The notes under the pieces were generated by a model, which worked only from the letters and a program-made list of their open reading frames with translations, made no database searches and was not told the DNA's origin. DNA of 64,000 bases from Hemileia vastatrix (taxonomy: Eukaryota > Basidiomycota > Pucciniomycetes > Pucciniales > Zaghouaniaceae): positions 33,779,683-33,843,682 of the forward strand of contig JASXTE010000002.1 in the NCBI GenBank assembly GCA_030280995.1. The letters are read 5' to 3'. This document shows positions 9,970-23,348 of this stretch, piece after piece (position 1 is the stretch's first letter; every line of letters begins with the position of its first letter). The position numbers and the translations under genes were made by a program.

Positions 9970-12900
9970 ATATTTAAGTAATGGATATTTAAGACTGTTT
10001 TGTCAGTGGAATGTTAAAAGCCTCAGCGAGATTAATACTATCATTACACCTCTTTGCCTCAGGAACTAAGCCATAAATTTATTTATCGCCACTTTTTTCA
10101 TTTCTCATGACTCAAGATATACACACGCTCCCACAAAAAGTCTCAATATACCGAATTCTGCCTGCAAGATACAAAAACTACTCTATTAAGTCTTTTGTAC
10201 GCTGGTGAACAGGGGCCTAGACCTTTCCATTCTCTTCTCATGAATTGGTTCGGAAATTGAAGCATACATTGCTCGATTGTCCTTTGCTCTACTCAGACAA
10301 CCAGTTGATTAAATATCTTGAACCTAGAAATATTTTATTCAGTGCTTACTCATCTAAATTCTACTTCTCCAGGTTTTAAAACGATCAATTTTTTCTTGTT
10401 CTATGAAGATTGATTATTAAATGATATCTGTTAACTCGAGTTGTCTAGACAATATTATTTCTAGATCTTATCCTAGTTCTTACTGCCTGTGAAATGAGGT
10501 GAATTATTCTTACGCCTGACGTTTCCACAGGAGTGAGATAGTATCAAATACTCAGCAAGTAATGCTACCTCGAGCTTGCATCTTTTCTTTAAATTGGTTT
10601 GATCATGATGAATGGAGTACAATATGCAAAAGAATCTTCATTGTTCCAGAACTTAAGACATGGCTCATGGTAACCGTTAAAGTGCATTTTGCTTCATCAT
10701 TCAATCGTAACTTTATTATCATCCTGGTTGCCGCACTGGCTCGTGATATGTTTCCATGCACTTTTTCATGTTTCTCTTTTGTCCAGGCTTAAGAATGTTT
10801 CACTAATCATTGGTTTCTAGAGAAATTGAAGTAAACTTCATATCATTTCATTGCGAGGTGTTGAGTCGGCACAGGATATTTCCTAGCAGTGTAAATCATT
10901 TTAGCTCAATGATTATATAAAACCATTTATTTCTCAAATATGTAGAATAAGGCTGCTAAGCATTACAGCTAACGTATTTCGCTGTTCAATAATATTTACT
11001 GTTCTAAGCCTGGGCCTCTTTACTCTAATTCAAGTTTCCTCTCGTTAACATTGATTTCAGAGGAAATTTTATCACCCTTCGCATCATATTATCAGAATTC
11101 ATCCGGTGATTCTACAGACTATCAAAACCATCTTGGTCCTCTCAAGGGTTTTGACAGTCCGATACTTTCCAAAAGGCTCGCAAATAATTTAGCCAATGCA
11201 TTTTGCGACTCAATAATGTATGCTGGCTTCATAAATACCACCTGTTTTGGCAAACACTTTCCTATATTATCTTAGCGGAAGTCTTTCCAACTCTCTAACG
11301 CTTCATTGAAAGCTCCCACTTAACTCAAAAATATCCAAACGAATTGGACAAAAGGATTAGTTTATCACAAGTCTACTGTAACATTCTATGGGACATGCAG
11401 CAAACTGGCAAGCTCAAAAGAATTGACGAACCTGAAATTTGGTTAAAAAATTGACAATTTTCAACTTCTTCATATCTTTATTGACTCACTGCTAGGCAGA
11501 TTATCTTTTCCGATTCTCCAACAGTATAATGTTGAAAATTATAATCTTCTTGATTTGCATACATGGTGGTACGATACTCCCCAACCATCCTATTGGTCAC
11601 AGAAATCATAACTTTTGTTTTTGCGACAGAAACTTGTGACTAGTAAATATATTAGTTGGATTCCCCATAATCATGGATCTGAATTCAAGCTGTACATGAT
11701 GAAAGATGTCTTGCCCCCAAATCATGGAGAGCATGATTTCCTATACAAACCAACGCGATGCAAGCTTAGAGTGATTCTATATTTCATTAACTAGTTTCCA
11801 AGGTTGTTATCAATCAAATCTAGGATTGCCTTTAAAAGATTATGGCTGTCTCGACTGTGAAGGAGACACATGTTAAAGTTTCGACATTTCAAAAGTTCTG
11901 ATAAATGTGTAATCCCGTTCGGTATGCATACTGTGCCGAATTTTCAACTGCACATCAATTCAAAATTCTGTAAAATATGCATACACAACAGATTTGCTGA
12001 AACGAAGGTGGAAATACTGGGCTAACGCATTACTTAAGTGTATAACCTGCTGGTGCGACTCCGACTAACTCCAATGATGGCTGAAAAACGATACTTTGAT
12101 TTAAATATCTCTTGGAACCACCCGGAATGGAAATGGTAGCTTTATAAAACATTAATAGTTTCGGCCCCTATTCAACAGAACACAGTTTGTTTACCAAGAA
12201 ACGCGATATATTTTTCACCTTGGGGATCCCTTGATCCTCGCTGAAAACATAATATATATTGAGATTGAGAAGTGACTCTTGATACATTCATACTATGAGC
12301 ATTCGAAACCAAGAAATTGTCTTTTGAAATGCGTTCAAGGCCCAGTCAAAAACTTGGTCCGAAGGCGTATGAAACGTACTGTAAAGTAATACGAGTGCTT
12401 ACTTGAGCCTTTTATAGTATTAACTTGAGAGAAACTTCAAGGAAACGAATTATTTTACTTGTGTTATTAAAGAGATGTGAGCCGCTATTGCGCGCCTCGC
12501 CAGCGAGAACATCTCCAGCTGATGGAAAGAAGTCTTCACCAATTACTTTAATCCAATTTTTATGAATTCGCTCATAGACAAAAAGCAAAATTCAATTTAA
12601 TGGTTGGAAGATCATGTATACCAATTATACAAATGGACTTGATTCGTTACCATTTGGATCTGTCTATTTGAAACTTGAAAGACAAAATAAATAAGCAGCA
12701 GATGTGCCAGAATCAAAAAGAGATTTGCGATCCTGATAAAATGAGTTAAAACTACCCATATGAGCAAAATATCGAAAGAAATATGACATGTATAAATTTG
12801 ATTCCTTGACATATTTTGATTATTGGCATATGCCATTCTATTTGATTGGATGACTTGAAAACATTTTAAAAAATGCAAGATGAGACAAGTCAAACAATCT

Positions 12901-13511
12901 AATAGTGAGGAGGTATTCCAACATGGTTTTGATGAAGAGAAAAAAGAATGTCGATGATGAGTACGAGATCAAATTTTCAGGTAGTGGTGTGGCCTCGTTA
13001 CTCTAATCAAAAAAGGAGAAACAAAACTTTTAAAGTAGAAGGCTGCTTTGGGATCTTGAATAAATAAATTTACCATACGCGGGAATACAGAATATTTTTC
13101 AAAGGGACACCTTAAGGGGACTGACTACTTTTTGAGCTGCGACGGAGACCACCTTTCTATTTATAGTTCTTTTCCTTCTATCAAGTTTACAATATCTCTC
13201 TCTTACCGCTGCTTTCCGGAGGTGACAATGTTAGATTGATTACTTTTTAACTCTCCTTCTTAAAGGTTTCATTCTATAAAGATTAATGTTAAGGCGTCCT
13301 TTTTTAAAACATACACCTCCACCAGTTTATGTGTAGATATATAAGTCATTCTTTCTATGAATATATTTTTCTAAAAGGGAAAAGCTAGTCGGACACATCA
13401 TGCACATCAGCCATTGACTATTTTTGGAAAACATGAACCTCATATCATCTTTGTCATCAAATCATGAATTTAGCTCTTTATTTTTACTTCAGAGCCTCAT
13501 TTACAGTGTGA
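9970..13511. other. Unassigned DNA, less AT-rich than its surroundings
   Basis: Base composition is more balanced and stop-free stretches are short (10562-10792, 11051-11275). Some phrases look like decayed coding sequence, for example around 11550-11780, but no family is recognisable and no coherent intron-exon model could be made. It could be relic gene sequence or an unidentified element. Confidence 0.35.
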
Positions 13512-14115
13512 AGTAAACACACGCTACACTTAGCTTTTTAGAGACTCCCTATGTATATCTTTTTTATTATACATGTTTTCTCACTGGTTTTTTTCCCCTG
13601 TTTTCCTGTTTTGCTTGTTTTTGGTGTGACTTATCTGAGTTTGAAGTTGTCACTCGTTTTTCAGTGTGACTGATCCAAATTTAAAGATTTAATTTCTACC
13701 TGTAGACCTCAATGCTGGCATTGTAGGAATGTAAAGTAAGGTAGTGGTGAAAAAAATATACCCATGAAATTGTTTTTGCTAGTCTCTTTTCTACTTGAGT
13801 TAGCCTACTTTCCGAAAAAGACAAACTAGACTGGTACCTTGGGCTGTAGCAAAGGCTTTGGCTGCTTCTTCAGCCTCGCTCAATGATTGGTAAATTCAAT
13901 TCTCTGACATGAATGTTGTATTCTTCATTTGACGTCTTACTGGAATCTCTTGCAAGAGACTAAAGGACATGTCAAACAAGTAAAATTCTACTGTGACATA
14001 AGAAAAAAAAACATAAAAGCAGGAAACATTAAAAAAAACCAGTGCGAATACGTACATAATAACAAAAAATATATATAGGAAGTCTCTAAATAGCTAAGTG
14101 TTGCGTATGTTTACT
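13512..14115. mobile_element. Foldback/TIR element, about 604 bp
   Basis: The left arm, beginning AGTAAACACACGCTACACTT, matches the inverse of the right arm ending GTATGTTTACT over about 80 bp, including CTTAGCT, TTTAGAGACT and AACCAGTG. The interior is non-coding. No target duplication could be fixed and the superfamily is unknown. Confidence 0.6.
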
Positions 14116-14934
14116 AAAAATTTTGCCCAACATACTCAGCATTTTTGGTGGACAATAGGCTAGCGTAATGAAGTAATGAGAGAAAATGCTGGGTAAGATG
14201 GTCAAAACATTGGAATGCTGCACCAATCATTTTCAATGTAGCTTTAATGACATCGCCCATTTCTACATACAGTCCTCTGCTAGGGTAGTGATTTAAATTT
14301 GACATCAGGTTGAGAAAGGCTGGAACCTGCGGGTAGGTCCTTATCTCTGACTGAACTATGATAGTTCAATTATAGGGAGGCGCCTGCTGAAAGGTGCCCA
14401 CTTTTTTTTTCTGATGACATGAAAGCTTTTGAAATTTTTCACAATATAGAATACAAGATTCCCCCTCAAGGGTATTATATGTCTAATTGATAGAAAAATA
14501 CATTCATAGGGTCTGCTAGAAATCGTGAACATATGCATGACCTATCTAAGTCTTTTTACTTTTATTATCTCACTTTCACATGACGCTCTCTTATGGGAAC
14601 GTTGAGCCCGTCTACTGACATCAACCCTTCCACATTTTATTGGTTTTTAAAAGGGCATTTGCTGATTCTCCTTCACCTCAAAAAGCATTTCTATCAACAC
14701 ACAAGACCAGAATTATTTACAAAACTTTGATCTATCTAGATCCATTTCACATCTTTCAAAAGAGGATCCCGTCTTTCAGTTCGGCTTCAGTTCCCAACGT
14801 TATTGTTGCTTTGTTTGCATGGATGGTAATGTTTCTCTACCCAAAAAAAATATCACGATACTTCTTTTTCAACCAGTGATAACTTCACAGTCTTTTATGG
14901 TCGGATTGTTGATGGCGATTCATGTTTTTCAGAA
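14116..14934. other. Unassigned DNA upstream of a possible zinc-finger gene
   Basis: It contains a stop-free stretch at 14640-14879 with Pro/Ser-rich residues that might be an upstream exon. However, the obvious splice to 14935 (GTAATG to TTTCAG) does not keep frame, so I leave it unassigned. Confidence 0.3.
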
Positions 14935-16081
14935 ATGAATTCGAATTTATCGGCCATGAATTCTCCTTCGCCACCAGGCAGTTTTCCGAAACGCTTGCCT
15001 TGCTGTCAAAAATTTCCCCCACTCAAATCAGTTCATTTTCCACAACAAAATTTGGCAGAGGACGAGGCATTTCTTCCTAGATTTTCTAGAGTTCAGGTTG
15101 CAGAATCAGAGACTAGTTTTGAGCTACATGAAAATGATCAATCTCTTCAATGGCACACCATCATGATTCCGACTCACCAAGTGTTTAGCAACTCTTTCTC
15201 GCCAACAAAATTTTCTTTTCCTTTAAAAAAGCTACCTCCCCTTCAAATCACCCCGCGAATCACATATGGAAGTCTCAATCACAATTCTTCCTATCTGAAC
15301 AGCAAAAACTCAACTGAGGGAAAGGTTATTTCCTCTACCGGCTCATATCTTCTCGCTCAACCTTCGGTAAGAAATAATGATTTTCCTTCTAAGGTAAACT
15401 TATTTTAATTTCAGTTGTCTCGATTATCATCAAAAATTGTGTTGTGTGGTTCATTTTCTGCATTTTTTCATGTCGTTTAGACAAATGCCATAGCTTTACC
15501 TTCCACCATTACAAACTCTTCTAACAGGAATGAAGAAATGAGATGCCTCCCTGAATTGCATGCGGATACACCTACAACACTGGATTTGGTATATCAAAAA
15601 AAAGGTAAATACCTACCGCAACATGTTATATTTAGACCTAAACAAGGTATATTTTCTGAATTCCGTATAGTGCCTTCAACACACAGTTATTATTCAAGAA
15701 AATTTCAGAATGATAAACTATCAAAGTGAGTTTTTTTGATGTCTCATCATTATGATATAAAGCTGATGAGTTTTACGCTCTAACTGGGCCAGGGGTCAGC
15801 TTCTATTCAGCCTTATATAATGATGCATCATGTTTAAAACACTTAATTTTTCAGCTCGAAAATGCAAAAGTCTTCGTTCAACTATTTTAGCTGAAAGCAG
15901 CTCATGGTCACAACCACGCCAGGGTATTGGCATTTTAATCCATAATTTATTGTCACTGTTTTAATTTTTGGTCTCTTTTTTAGAAACGACAAAATATTTA
16001 TGTAAACATTGTCAACAACCATACATTTACTCCGGGTTTCTTAAAAAACACGAAAGGAAATGTCAACTAAAGTCTAGATAA
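14935..16081 (+). CDS. Putative C2HC zinc-finger protein (spliced model)
   Basis: A model with exons 14935-15393, 15481-15725, 15901-15923 and 15984-16081 joins in one frame to give 274 residues. All introns are GT..AG; the 23-bp third exon is the least certain. Residues 1-235 are Ser/Pro/Leu-rich and low in known motifs (SPSPPGSFPKR, FSFPLKKLPPLQITPR). The last 30 residues hold CKHCQQPY, then SGFLKKHERKC, a Cys-X2-Cys-X12-His-X4-Cys single zinc finger close to the stop. This suggests nucleic-acid or protein binding in the nucleus. I do not recognise the family. Composition is less AT-rich than neighbouring repeats, as for a host gene. A longer 5' end is possible. Confidence 0.45.
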
Positions 16082-17347
16082 GATCTTTAGCAGCAACATT
16101 AATCACGGGGACATTAAGACAAAGAAGATTTTGTATCATTATCAGTACTAATTATTTGTAATATTTTGAATCAATTTTAAAGGAATACATTTTTAGGTTA
16201 AAGGATATTTTTTAATATTTTAATCATAGGTTTATGTTGTCTCGAGCTCATCGGAATCACGAAATGAGATGTAGTTTATTAAGAGCTAGGGTAATTTTGT
16301 ATTTTCCTCAAAATAGGAATGCTTATTGAATTCAATAGAATTCTTGAGTATAAATTTCAAGCCTATTAAACCAATATCAGTGCTTTTCCCAACCCTTCAC
16401 AGGCACTTCAACCAGATGATATGATTTGAGAGAGCAGGTTCTCAAAATTTTCCAAAACCCATGCGGCTCTTCTTTTACACAGAGAGAACAGACAATCAAT
16501 TGAAACAAATTGGCCTGCATGATTTCGCCCTGCTGCTGAAAGAAGGAGGTATTTTTGAATAAATTATAAAGTCTAAAAATCAGAGGCAAGGAGATTTGAT
16601 ATGATAGAAATTGGATTATTGATCATTTGTTTGATTCAAATTTTGTCTACTGAAAAACAACATCAAGAGACTGAAGAGGTGAAAAAAGTTTTAGAATCAA
16701 TAAAAATGCAATCAAAAATATAATTTTTATTCTGGTTTCTTTCGTCAGTCTGTTGAGATTAAAAATTCAGCTTTTTCAGAGATGAATTTTAATAAGGATG
16801 TGTGACTTTTTTTTCTTTTTTGTTGGAATATCTACAGTAAGTGAGATGCAAAAGGAAAATGAAAATACTACCAACAAAATATTAGAGGGAGGTGACCCTT
16901 ATGAAAGTTCTTGCTTTTTCAATGGAGATATCATACAGCAAAGTGCCAAATAGTTTCCTAAATTTTCTTTTTATTCCCCTGAGATATATCTTGCCTCCAT
17001 CAATTAGTATGATTTTGTATGATTCAGTCAATCTCACCTCAAAAAATGTGTGCCACCTGCTATCTGGTGTCTATTTCTAAATTTATTGTTAATTGTGATC
17101 AAAGTATGATTTAATGTTAGATAAGACTTATGTGCTTGGCTTGGTTTATACCATACTTCCATCTTTTTCAAAATTATCAGAGCTAGTCAAATACAGATTT
17201 TAATCTATGTTAAGGAAAGATCATTTTACTAGGTTTCAAAAAAATTGAGTAATTGAAGTTACAATTTCCAGTAAGTGAAAGTCTTGAAGAAAATTAAAGG
17301 TAAAGTAGAATTAAGATATAATCAATCCCATATCAAATGTTTTAATA
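16082..17347. other. Unassigned intergenic DNA
   Basis: No supported gene or repeat. Short ORFs on both strands (16377-16589 minus, 16892-17080 plus) lack motifs. Confidence 0.35.
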
Positions 17348-17725
17348 GGGAGTATCAAAGTTGACCAATCCACAAGTAGGGATCAGGAATTTTTTCTCCT
17401 GGGATCAGACATTGTTAATTGCAGATAATTCTTATCCACTAGCCCTGGGGCTAGTGGATAAGGAATCTACAATAATGCATTATCCCGCCTCTTAAACCCC
17501 AATTTCCATTCCTAATTCCTGATCCCAAACTCATCACATCCATGATAGATTTTAAGAAAGTCACATGACTTATAATTGCTGATGCAATCCTTAAGTCTTT
17601 CCTCACTCTATGCTACTTACTTTTGGTGGAAAACAGTTAAAGTTTTTTTCTATCTTCACACCCCAACTGCACATTTGGCAGTGAATTCCCATTTCCCTCA
17701 TCACATAAGCTTTCCACCAACAACT

Positions 17726-18963
17726 ATGAAACACCTCTTTACTAGGCAGCTACTTCACTCAACTATGAATGCTATCACTTAACTTTTGGTTCTTTACTAT
17801 AAAACAGACTCTTATTTGGAAGATTCTTTAGCCTATATGTCTTTTCTTTCCAAAAAGTGTTACATAAACCCAAGGGGGCCAAATCTTCATCATGATCCTA
17901 GATATGATCTCTGCTCCATTCTCAACATTCCTCAAATGAACTCCACTCAACTATTTCGATCTTCTCCCAATTCTTTCTTCAAACTTTATCAACTCATCTC
18001 CAAACACCCTATATTTCATAAAAATTCTCAAAATAAACAGTGTGATCCTGCTATTCAACTTGCTGTTGCACTATGTCACTTGGGCTCAAATGGAAATGGT
18101 GCTGCTGTAAGACATTTGGAAAATCTCTTTACCATAGGATATGGGATGGTGATATTATACATCAAGCACTGTATGATTGCTATCCTTTCTCTCAAATCTC
18201 AAACACTTGCTTGGCCAACTCCACAACAGCAACTTGAATCCTCTCAAGTAATGCAAGCTGAAGATTTCCCTGGATGTGTAGGATTTGTTGATGGCATGAC
18301 TATACCTTTGTGTCAAAAGCCTGCTTATGATGGAAACCATTATTTTGATTGCAAAAAAAGGTTTCTTCAAAATGTTCTCCAATTTCACATCTTTCATAAA
18401 CTGAATTTTTATCTTCTCTCTAGTTACTCTATTGCTGTTCAACTTGTATGTGATTTCAATAAAAAATTGATTGCTTTTCATAGTGGCTGCCCTGGAATAT
18501 ATCATGATTCTTCTGTCTTCCAAAGAATGAGGATTTCTCAAACTCCTGACTCATACTTTGACAAATCTCAATACCTCATTGCAGACTCAGCATATGCAAG
18601 TGGAAAGTACATTATACCTGCTTTCTGTGGTGCAACTATAGAAAATGACCCCCAAACCACCTTTAATTATCACCTTGCATAATCAAGATTACAGATTTAA
18701 CATGCTATTGGGATCTTAAAGGGAAGATTTTCTAGTCTCTGGGAACTCAGAATCTAATTTCAAAAAAAATGGAGATCAAAACTGCAGATCATTTGATAAT
18801 GACTTGCATTATACTCCACAATATCCTAGCTGATTTTAAGGATGAGTGGAATGATCTTTATGAAGAAGAGGATCCTGAACCAGCACCAGCTCTCCCCTCC
18901 CTTGAATCACAAAACATTCATTCAATTGGCATATGCTCTGTCATTATGCCTATTACTCAATAA
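17726..18963 (+). pseudogene. Harbinger transposase pseudogene
   Basis: It is collinear with the better copy at 62195-63529. The frame is broken by a stop before 17786 (after MNAIT), by another at 18680 and by further stops where the family has the RIEHAIGILKGRF segment. Catalytic phrases remain in part: GFVDGM (first Asp present) and IYHDSSVF (second Asp present). The third motif reads LQI-stop-HAIGILKGRF, so the glutamate codon is lost. A 63-bp GT..AG intron (GTTTCT..TCTAG) inside the DDE region sits at the same place as in the other copy. Many Tyr/Cys substitutions are consistent with neutral decay. Confidence 0.85.
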
Positions 18964-19160
18964 AATTTCTCTTCACAGCCCTTTTAAACTATTTTTTGTA
19001 CTCTCCCAATTTTCAACTTCCTTGTTTTTTTAACTTGTGTTATTTTTATGTTCCATGTATCATTCACTTTGATAAAGTAACTTTACAGATTTAGTATCCT
19101 ATTTGAAATTCTAATGTATGTCTAAAACTACTTTTAAGTTAATTTTTTCACCTTATATAT

Positions 19161-19500
19161 TTCATGTTTCAGCTAATTATTTATGGTGGTGAACTCTGTT
19201 CTTCGCCCGAAGAACAGAGTTCATCCTCCTATTTTCACACTCATTTCGCACAAATCTCCATCCCTTTCAATTCTAACAACACATGCTTTTCTTCCCTCCC
19301 AGCCCCATTTTATGACATCCTCTTTGATCCCCATTTGACCCCTTCCAACCTCACCCTAACCCTTTTCTTCATTCAAAATGCCTCATCAACCCTTAATATT
19401 CCCTTCCAACTCTCTCCCAACCTTTTTGATACCTCATATATCCTTCCTCACCCCTCTCTCCAGCCTCCCCAACACTTGTAGCCCCATTCCTCCCCTTTAC
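19161..19500. mobile_element. Inverse fragment of the CACCA-ended element
   Basis: The hairpin GAACTCTGTTCTTCGCCCG at 19192 and the following 170 bp are the reverse complement of 6955-7140. The remainder, to about 19500, is pyrimidine-rich as in the other copy. It has a single hairpin unit where the other has five tandem units. Confidence 0.6.
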
Positions 19501-20169
19501 CTTGCCTCCACAATCCTTGAACCCCGATTTCCATTACATCAAGATAGATTACTGTTTTTATATAATAGTGCATCTGGCCTTAGGTCGTTCTACTGGCTAT
19601 TATATAAAATATGAAAACTTGATTGGGACTGGTGAAAATAATTGGTTGTAGAAATTTTCATTTTTACTGAAGATGAAAAGGAGCAAAAACAAGTAGATGA
19701 GATGGCAAGGTGTTTTGAATGGAGAGAATAGACAGGATGAGATGAGAATGGGAGTTCACAGAAAGGTAGAAGAAATATCCAGAGAGTAGTCAAAGATGTA
19801 TTTATGAATGAAAGTAGGCCAAGATGTGGTTATGAAAAATTGAGTAGAAAAATGTTGGATAAGAGGTCATCTTTGACATGTAAAATGTCAAATAACCCAA
19901 TTATTAGCAAAAATAATTGCAGAAGATAAATGGGGTATAAGTATTTTTATCTGAAATTAATATAATTGTGGATTGTTCAACTTTGATACCCCCTAATGTT
20001 TTGCCTTGATTGTCTTGAGTAGATTTAGTTTCATTTTAGTTATGACTGTACTGTAAATTTAAATAGACCCATAAGAGTAGTGCAAAAAATATTTAACTTC
20101 TCATATATTTTCTCTCTTATAATATTCAAAAAATATTTTAGCTGATAAATAAGAATAGGGAACAATAGG

Positions 20170-20485
20170 AGGTATCCATCTTTAGGGATCAGGAAATACA
20201 TTTCCCTGGAACAGAAATTATCAATGCCAGAAGATTCTTATCCACTAGCCCAAGGGCTGATGGTAAAGGAATGAAAAATAAGGTATTATCCTGCCACTTA
20301 TACCCCTATTTCTATTCCTAAGTCCGGATCCCAAACTCGTCATATACATTATTGATTTGTAAGCAAGACACATGACATATAGTTGCAGATTCCATCCTTA
20401 TGATTTTCTTCACAGTAGGCCACATATTTTTGGTGGTGAAAAATTAACATTTTTTTCTATCTACACATCCTTCTTGTCAGCCAGG
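20170..20485. mobile_element. Harbinger 5' end fragment
   Basis: A diverged copy of the first 310 bp of the Harbinger family: GGAGGTATCCATC, AGGGATCAGGAA, TTCTTATCCACTAGCCCAAG, then TTTCTATCTACACATCC. It ends before the transposase start. The stem of its subterminal hairpin is mutated. Confidence 0.65.
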
Positions 20486-23348
20486 CTATATTAAGAGTCT
20501 AGTAAAATTTTACGTTAAATTACATGAACATAAAGAAGAGAAAAATTTGTATTTAAAGTATATAGACAAATAAAATATTATATTGAAATAAAATAATATA
20601 ACAATATTTTTTAATAAAATTTTATATTACTTTTATTATTATATAAATTGTATATACATTTAAATAAACATAAAAATATTATATACTATTAAAATACTAG
20701 CACTTTTTTAAGAACTTAATGATTATAAATTAATGATTAATTAATTACAAGTCACAGTATAATTATATGTGATAACATAAACTTATAATGTAATTAATTA
20801 ATTAATTGTATATATTAAATAATAAAATATGACTTGAAAATTAATAGTGATTGAACACTCCTCCTCACAATTGGACCAATAAATAAATAAATTAAACAAG
20901 TAAAAACTTTATTCCAAATATATATGTTTTATTTTAATAAAATGATTTTATTAAAATACTTACTTGTTTAATTACCACAACTATGATACTAGTACAATTT
21001 GTTTAACTTACTTAATAAATATTGTTTTAAAATATATTAACTAATTATATAATAATGTGTGCATCACACATTGTATAATTTTTATGTTTCACAAAATATT
21101 GGATTTAAAATAAAATAATAAATGTTGTAACATGTTTAGTATTATTATAGTTACAAACTCTCTGTTTTTAATCACAAAAGTATCCTGTATAACTACATTT
21201 CACTGTTACAGGGCTTAAGGGGTGGATACAATGTGTCTTTTATTTCTGTTTTTGTAATTAGTACCGTATCAACCTCATTTTATTTGTTTCACTTAATATT
21301 AAATTGTTTTCCTTGTTTTATTTTGTATATACACTTAGTAGCATCTCAGAGAGCCTTATCTGCCTATATAAACACTTTGTTTTCCCACATTGTAGTCTGC
21401 ATTACTTACATTACCTTACAATTTACAATTTACCTCGTTTTGTTACATATATACATTTCTTTCTTAAAATTTTACTACTGAGAATAGTATACTAAAATGT
21501 AAGAACAAATCTGTATAAAAAGGTTGCTTTAAGAGTGTTTCATTGTTTTATTTTTGCTTTGATATAGTAAAGAGAAATGAGAGTACTTACTTGATTTATA
21601 TAAACCCATTAGGTCCAATAGTAGTTTTGAATTCCTTATCTTCCTTATCTTCTTTATTTGTTCTAGCTATCCTTGTAGTTTCTTTTTATTGTTTTCTTAC
21701 TTTCTCTACTTCTTCTGTTTTGTTGTACTTTTCTTCATTCTTTTAGACAAGCCCCTGACAATTGGGAGCCTTTTCTAATAAAAATGATTTTTGACTTTTT
21801 GGACAAATGACTTGACACATGGACCACCCTCACTTAAAAAACAAAATTTTGCCACAGCCGTTGTAGAAAATCCTATAGTACTAGCTATAGGCCTTGACCA
21901 AGGGAGTTAGAGAGAAAACAGAGAGAAAATCCTCTGTCCCTTTAGAAAAATAAAGTTAGATTTAACTGCTAAAATAAATTGAGTCTTGTTTGCTAAAAAC
22001 CCTTTCCAACACACTTGACTGCTTGATCAGCCAAGAAAGTAGTCCCCAGACAGACTACCAGACCAAAGAACTGAAATGTAGACCAATTTCCACACCAGAG
22101 AAAGCAATTTTACTTGATGTAGGTTTCAAAGCCACACCAGAGACAGCAATAATACTTGATATAGCTTGCAAGACTATACCAGAGAAACAGTGAAAAGAGT
22201 TGAGGTCAAGTACAAACTAACCTTTTCACAACCCAGCTAAATATGCCACAAAAACACAAAAGAGTGAAGCATGGAGATTCAAGGTATACCAGATGGTTTA
22301 TCATAAACTAGAATGTCCTTAAACTTCCTAAAATATCTCACACACAGACCACCCTGGCCTTTTCCCAGCCAAATCCAGCTCTCCCACCATCCTAAATGCA
22401 TAAAAATTCCTCTAGAGGCTTCAATCCATGCAGTTGGGTGGGCTGCCTGATGTAGGAATGGCCACATAGAGGTTGGGGGGCAGCCTGTTTTAAGCCCTTA
22501 AATGCCCCAAAACACCCAAAACACCCCCTAAAACAACAAAACAACAGTTACTACATGTAGAAACAAGATAATGACACATAACACATACAAAAATGATGAT
22601 AAAAGAAAGGACATTAAGCTGAGACATAATAAGTGACTCTAGCTTAAGCGTAAAAAAACACAACTAAACATCTAAAAGTTAACAAAACACCAATAAAAAC
22701 ACCATAACCCCAACTATACCCTATATACCAAATACCTCCAAATATGAACTCCAAAGGCCTATCCAGTTTTGGAACACCACACTGTGATTTGAACTGGGGT
22801 TTTAGACAAACGGTTTATATATACTAAAAAATTATATATTTCTGTGTGATTTTTTGATCACTATAGTAAGTTATCCTTTACTCGTAACAAATTAGACTCT
22901 GAGCTTTTTTTTATATTTCATTGCCATTGGCTATTTTTCTGAGTCACTGCGTGTAAGTAATCAAAAATATTTTTTTAATTTTTTCCTAGTTGAAAATCAT
23001 AGAGTAACTCTCTTAGTCCTAGAAGATCAGTATTTTTAATTAATTATTAAATTGATTTTCATTAATACTTGATAATATTGGTTGAAAATAATAACACTTA
23101 GTGTTTAGTCCCAATTAAAATTTTGTTGGTTATTATTTTACTAAATATAATAAATTTAAAATTCATTGAAATAAGATTTTTTTATTATTGTTTTATACTA
23201 TAAATAATATTAATTTTAAAATTTTGTTTCCCATATTTTTGACTTATAATATTAAATTGATAGATTTTATTTTATCCAACAAATTTGAATTTAAAAATCA
23301 TTGTTGATTAACTTTGATTTATCTTATTGTTAGTATACAGATTTTATG
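20486..23348. other. AT-rich and A/C-rich DNA without supported genes
   Basis: Positions 20500-21200 exceed 80% A+T. From 21740 to 22800 the plus strand becomes A/C-rich with repeats such as CCAAAACACCC and CACACCAGAGA, resembling the style of 560-1250 but not assignable. ORFs at 21233-21746 and 21990-22193 have composition-driven sequences without motifs. Confidence 0.35.

Larger units (their letters stand above)
17348..19993. mobile_element. PIF/Harbinger element 2 (inactive)
   Basis: The left end reads GGGAGTATCAAAGTTGACCA and the right end, inverted, reads GGGGGTATCAAAGTTGAACA. Both continue with AATCCACAA. The subterminal hairpin CTTATCCACTAGCCC / GGGCTAGTGGATAAG at 17431-17462 is shared with the copy at 61865 and with a fragment at 20170. 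It holds a transposase pseudogene and, downstream, an inverse fragment of the CACCA-ended element. No second gene is visible. Flanking bases suggest a TA-containing duplication. Confidence 0.75.

Noticed and set aside
14640..14879. Upstream exon of the zinc-finger gene
   Set aside because: The visible donor GTAATG and acceptor TTTCAG would join out of frame and reach a stop at once.
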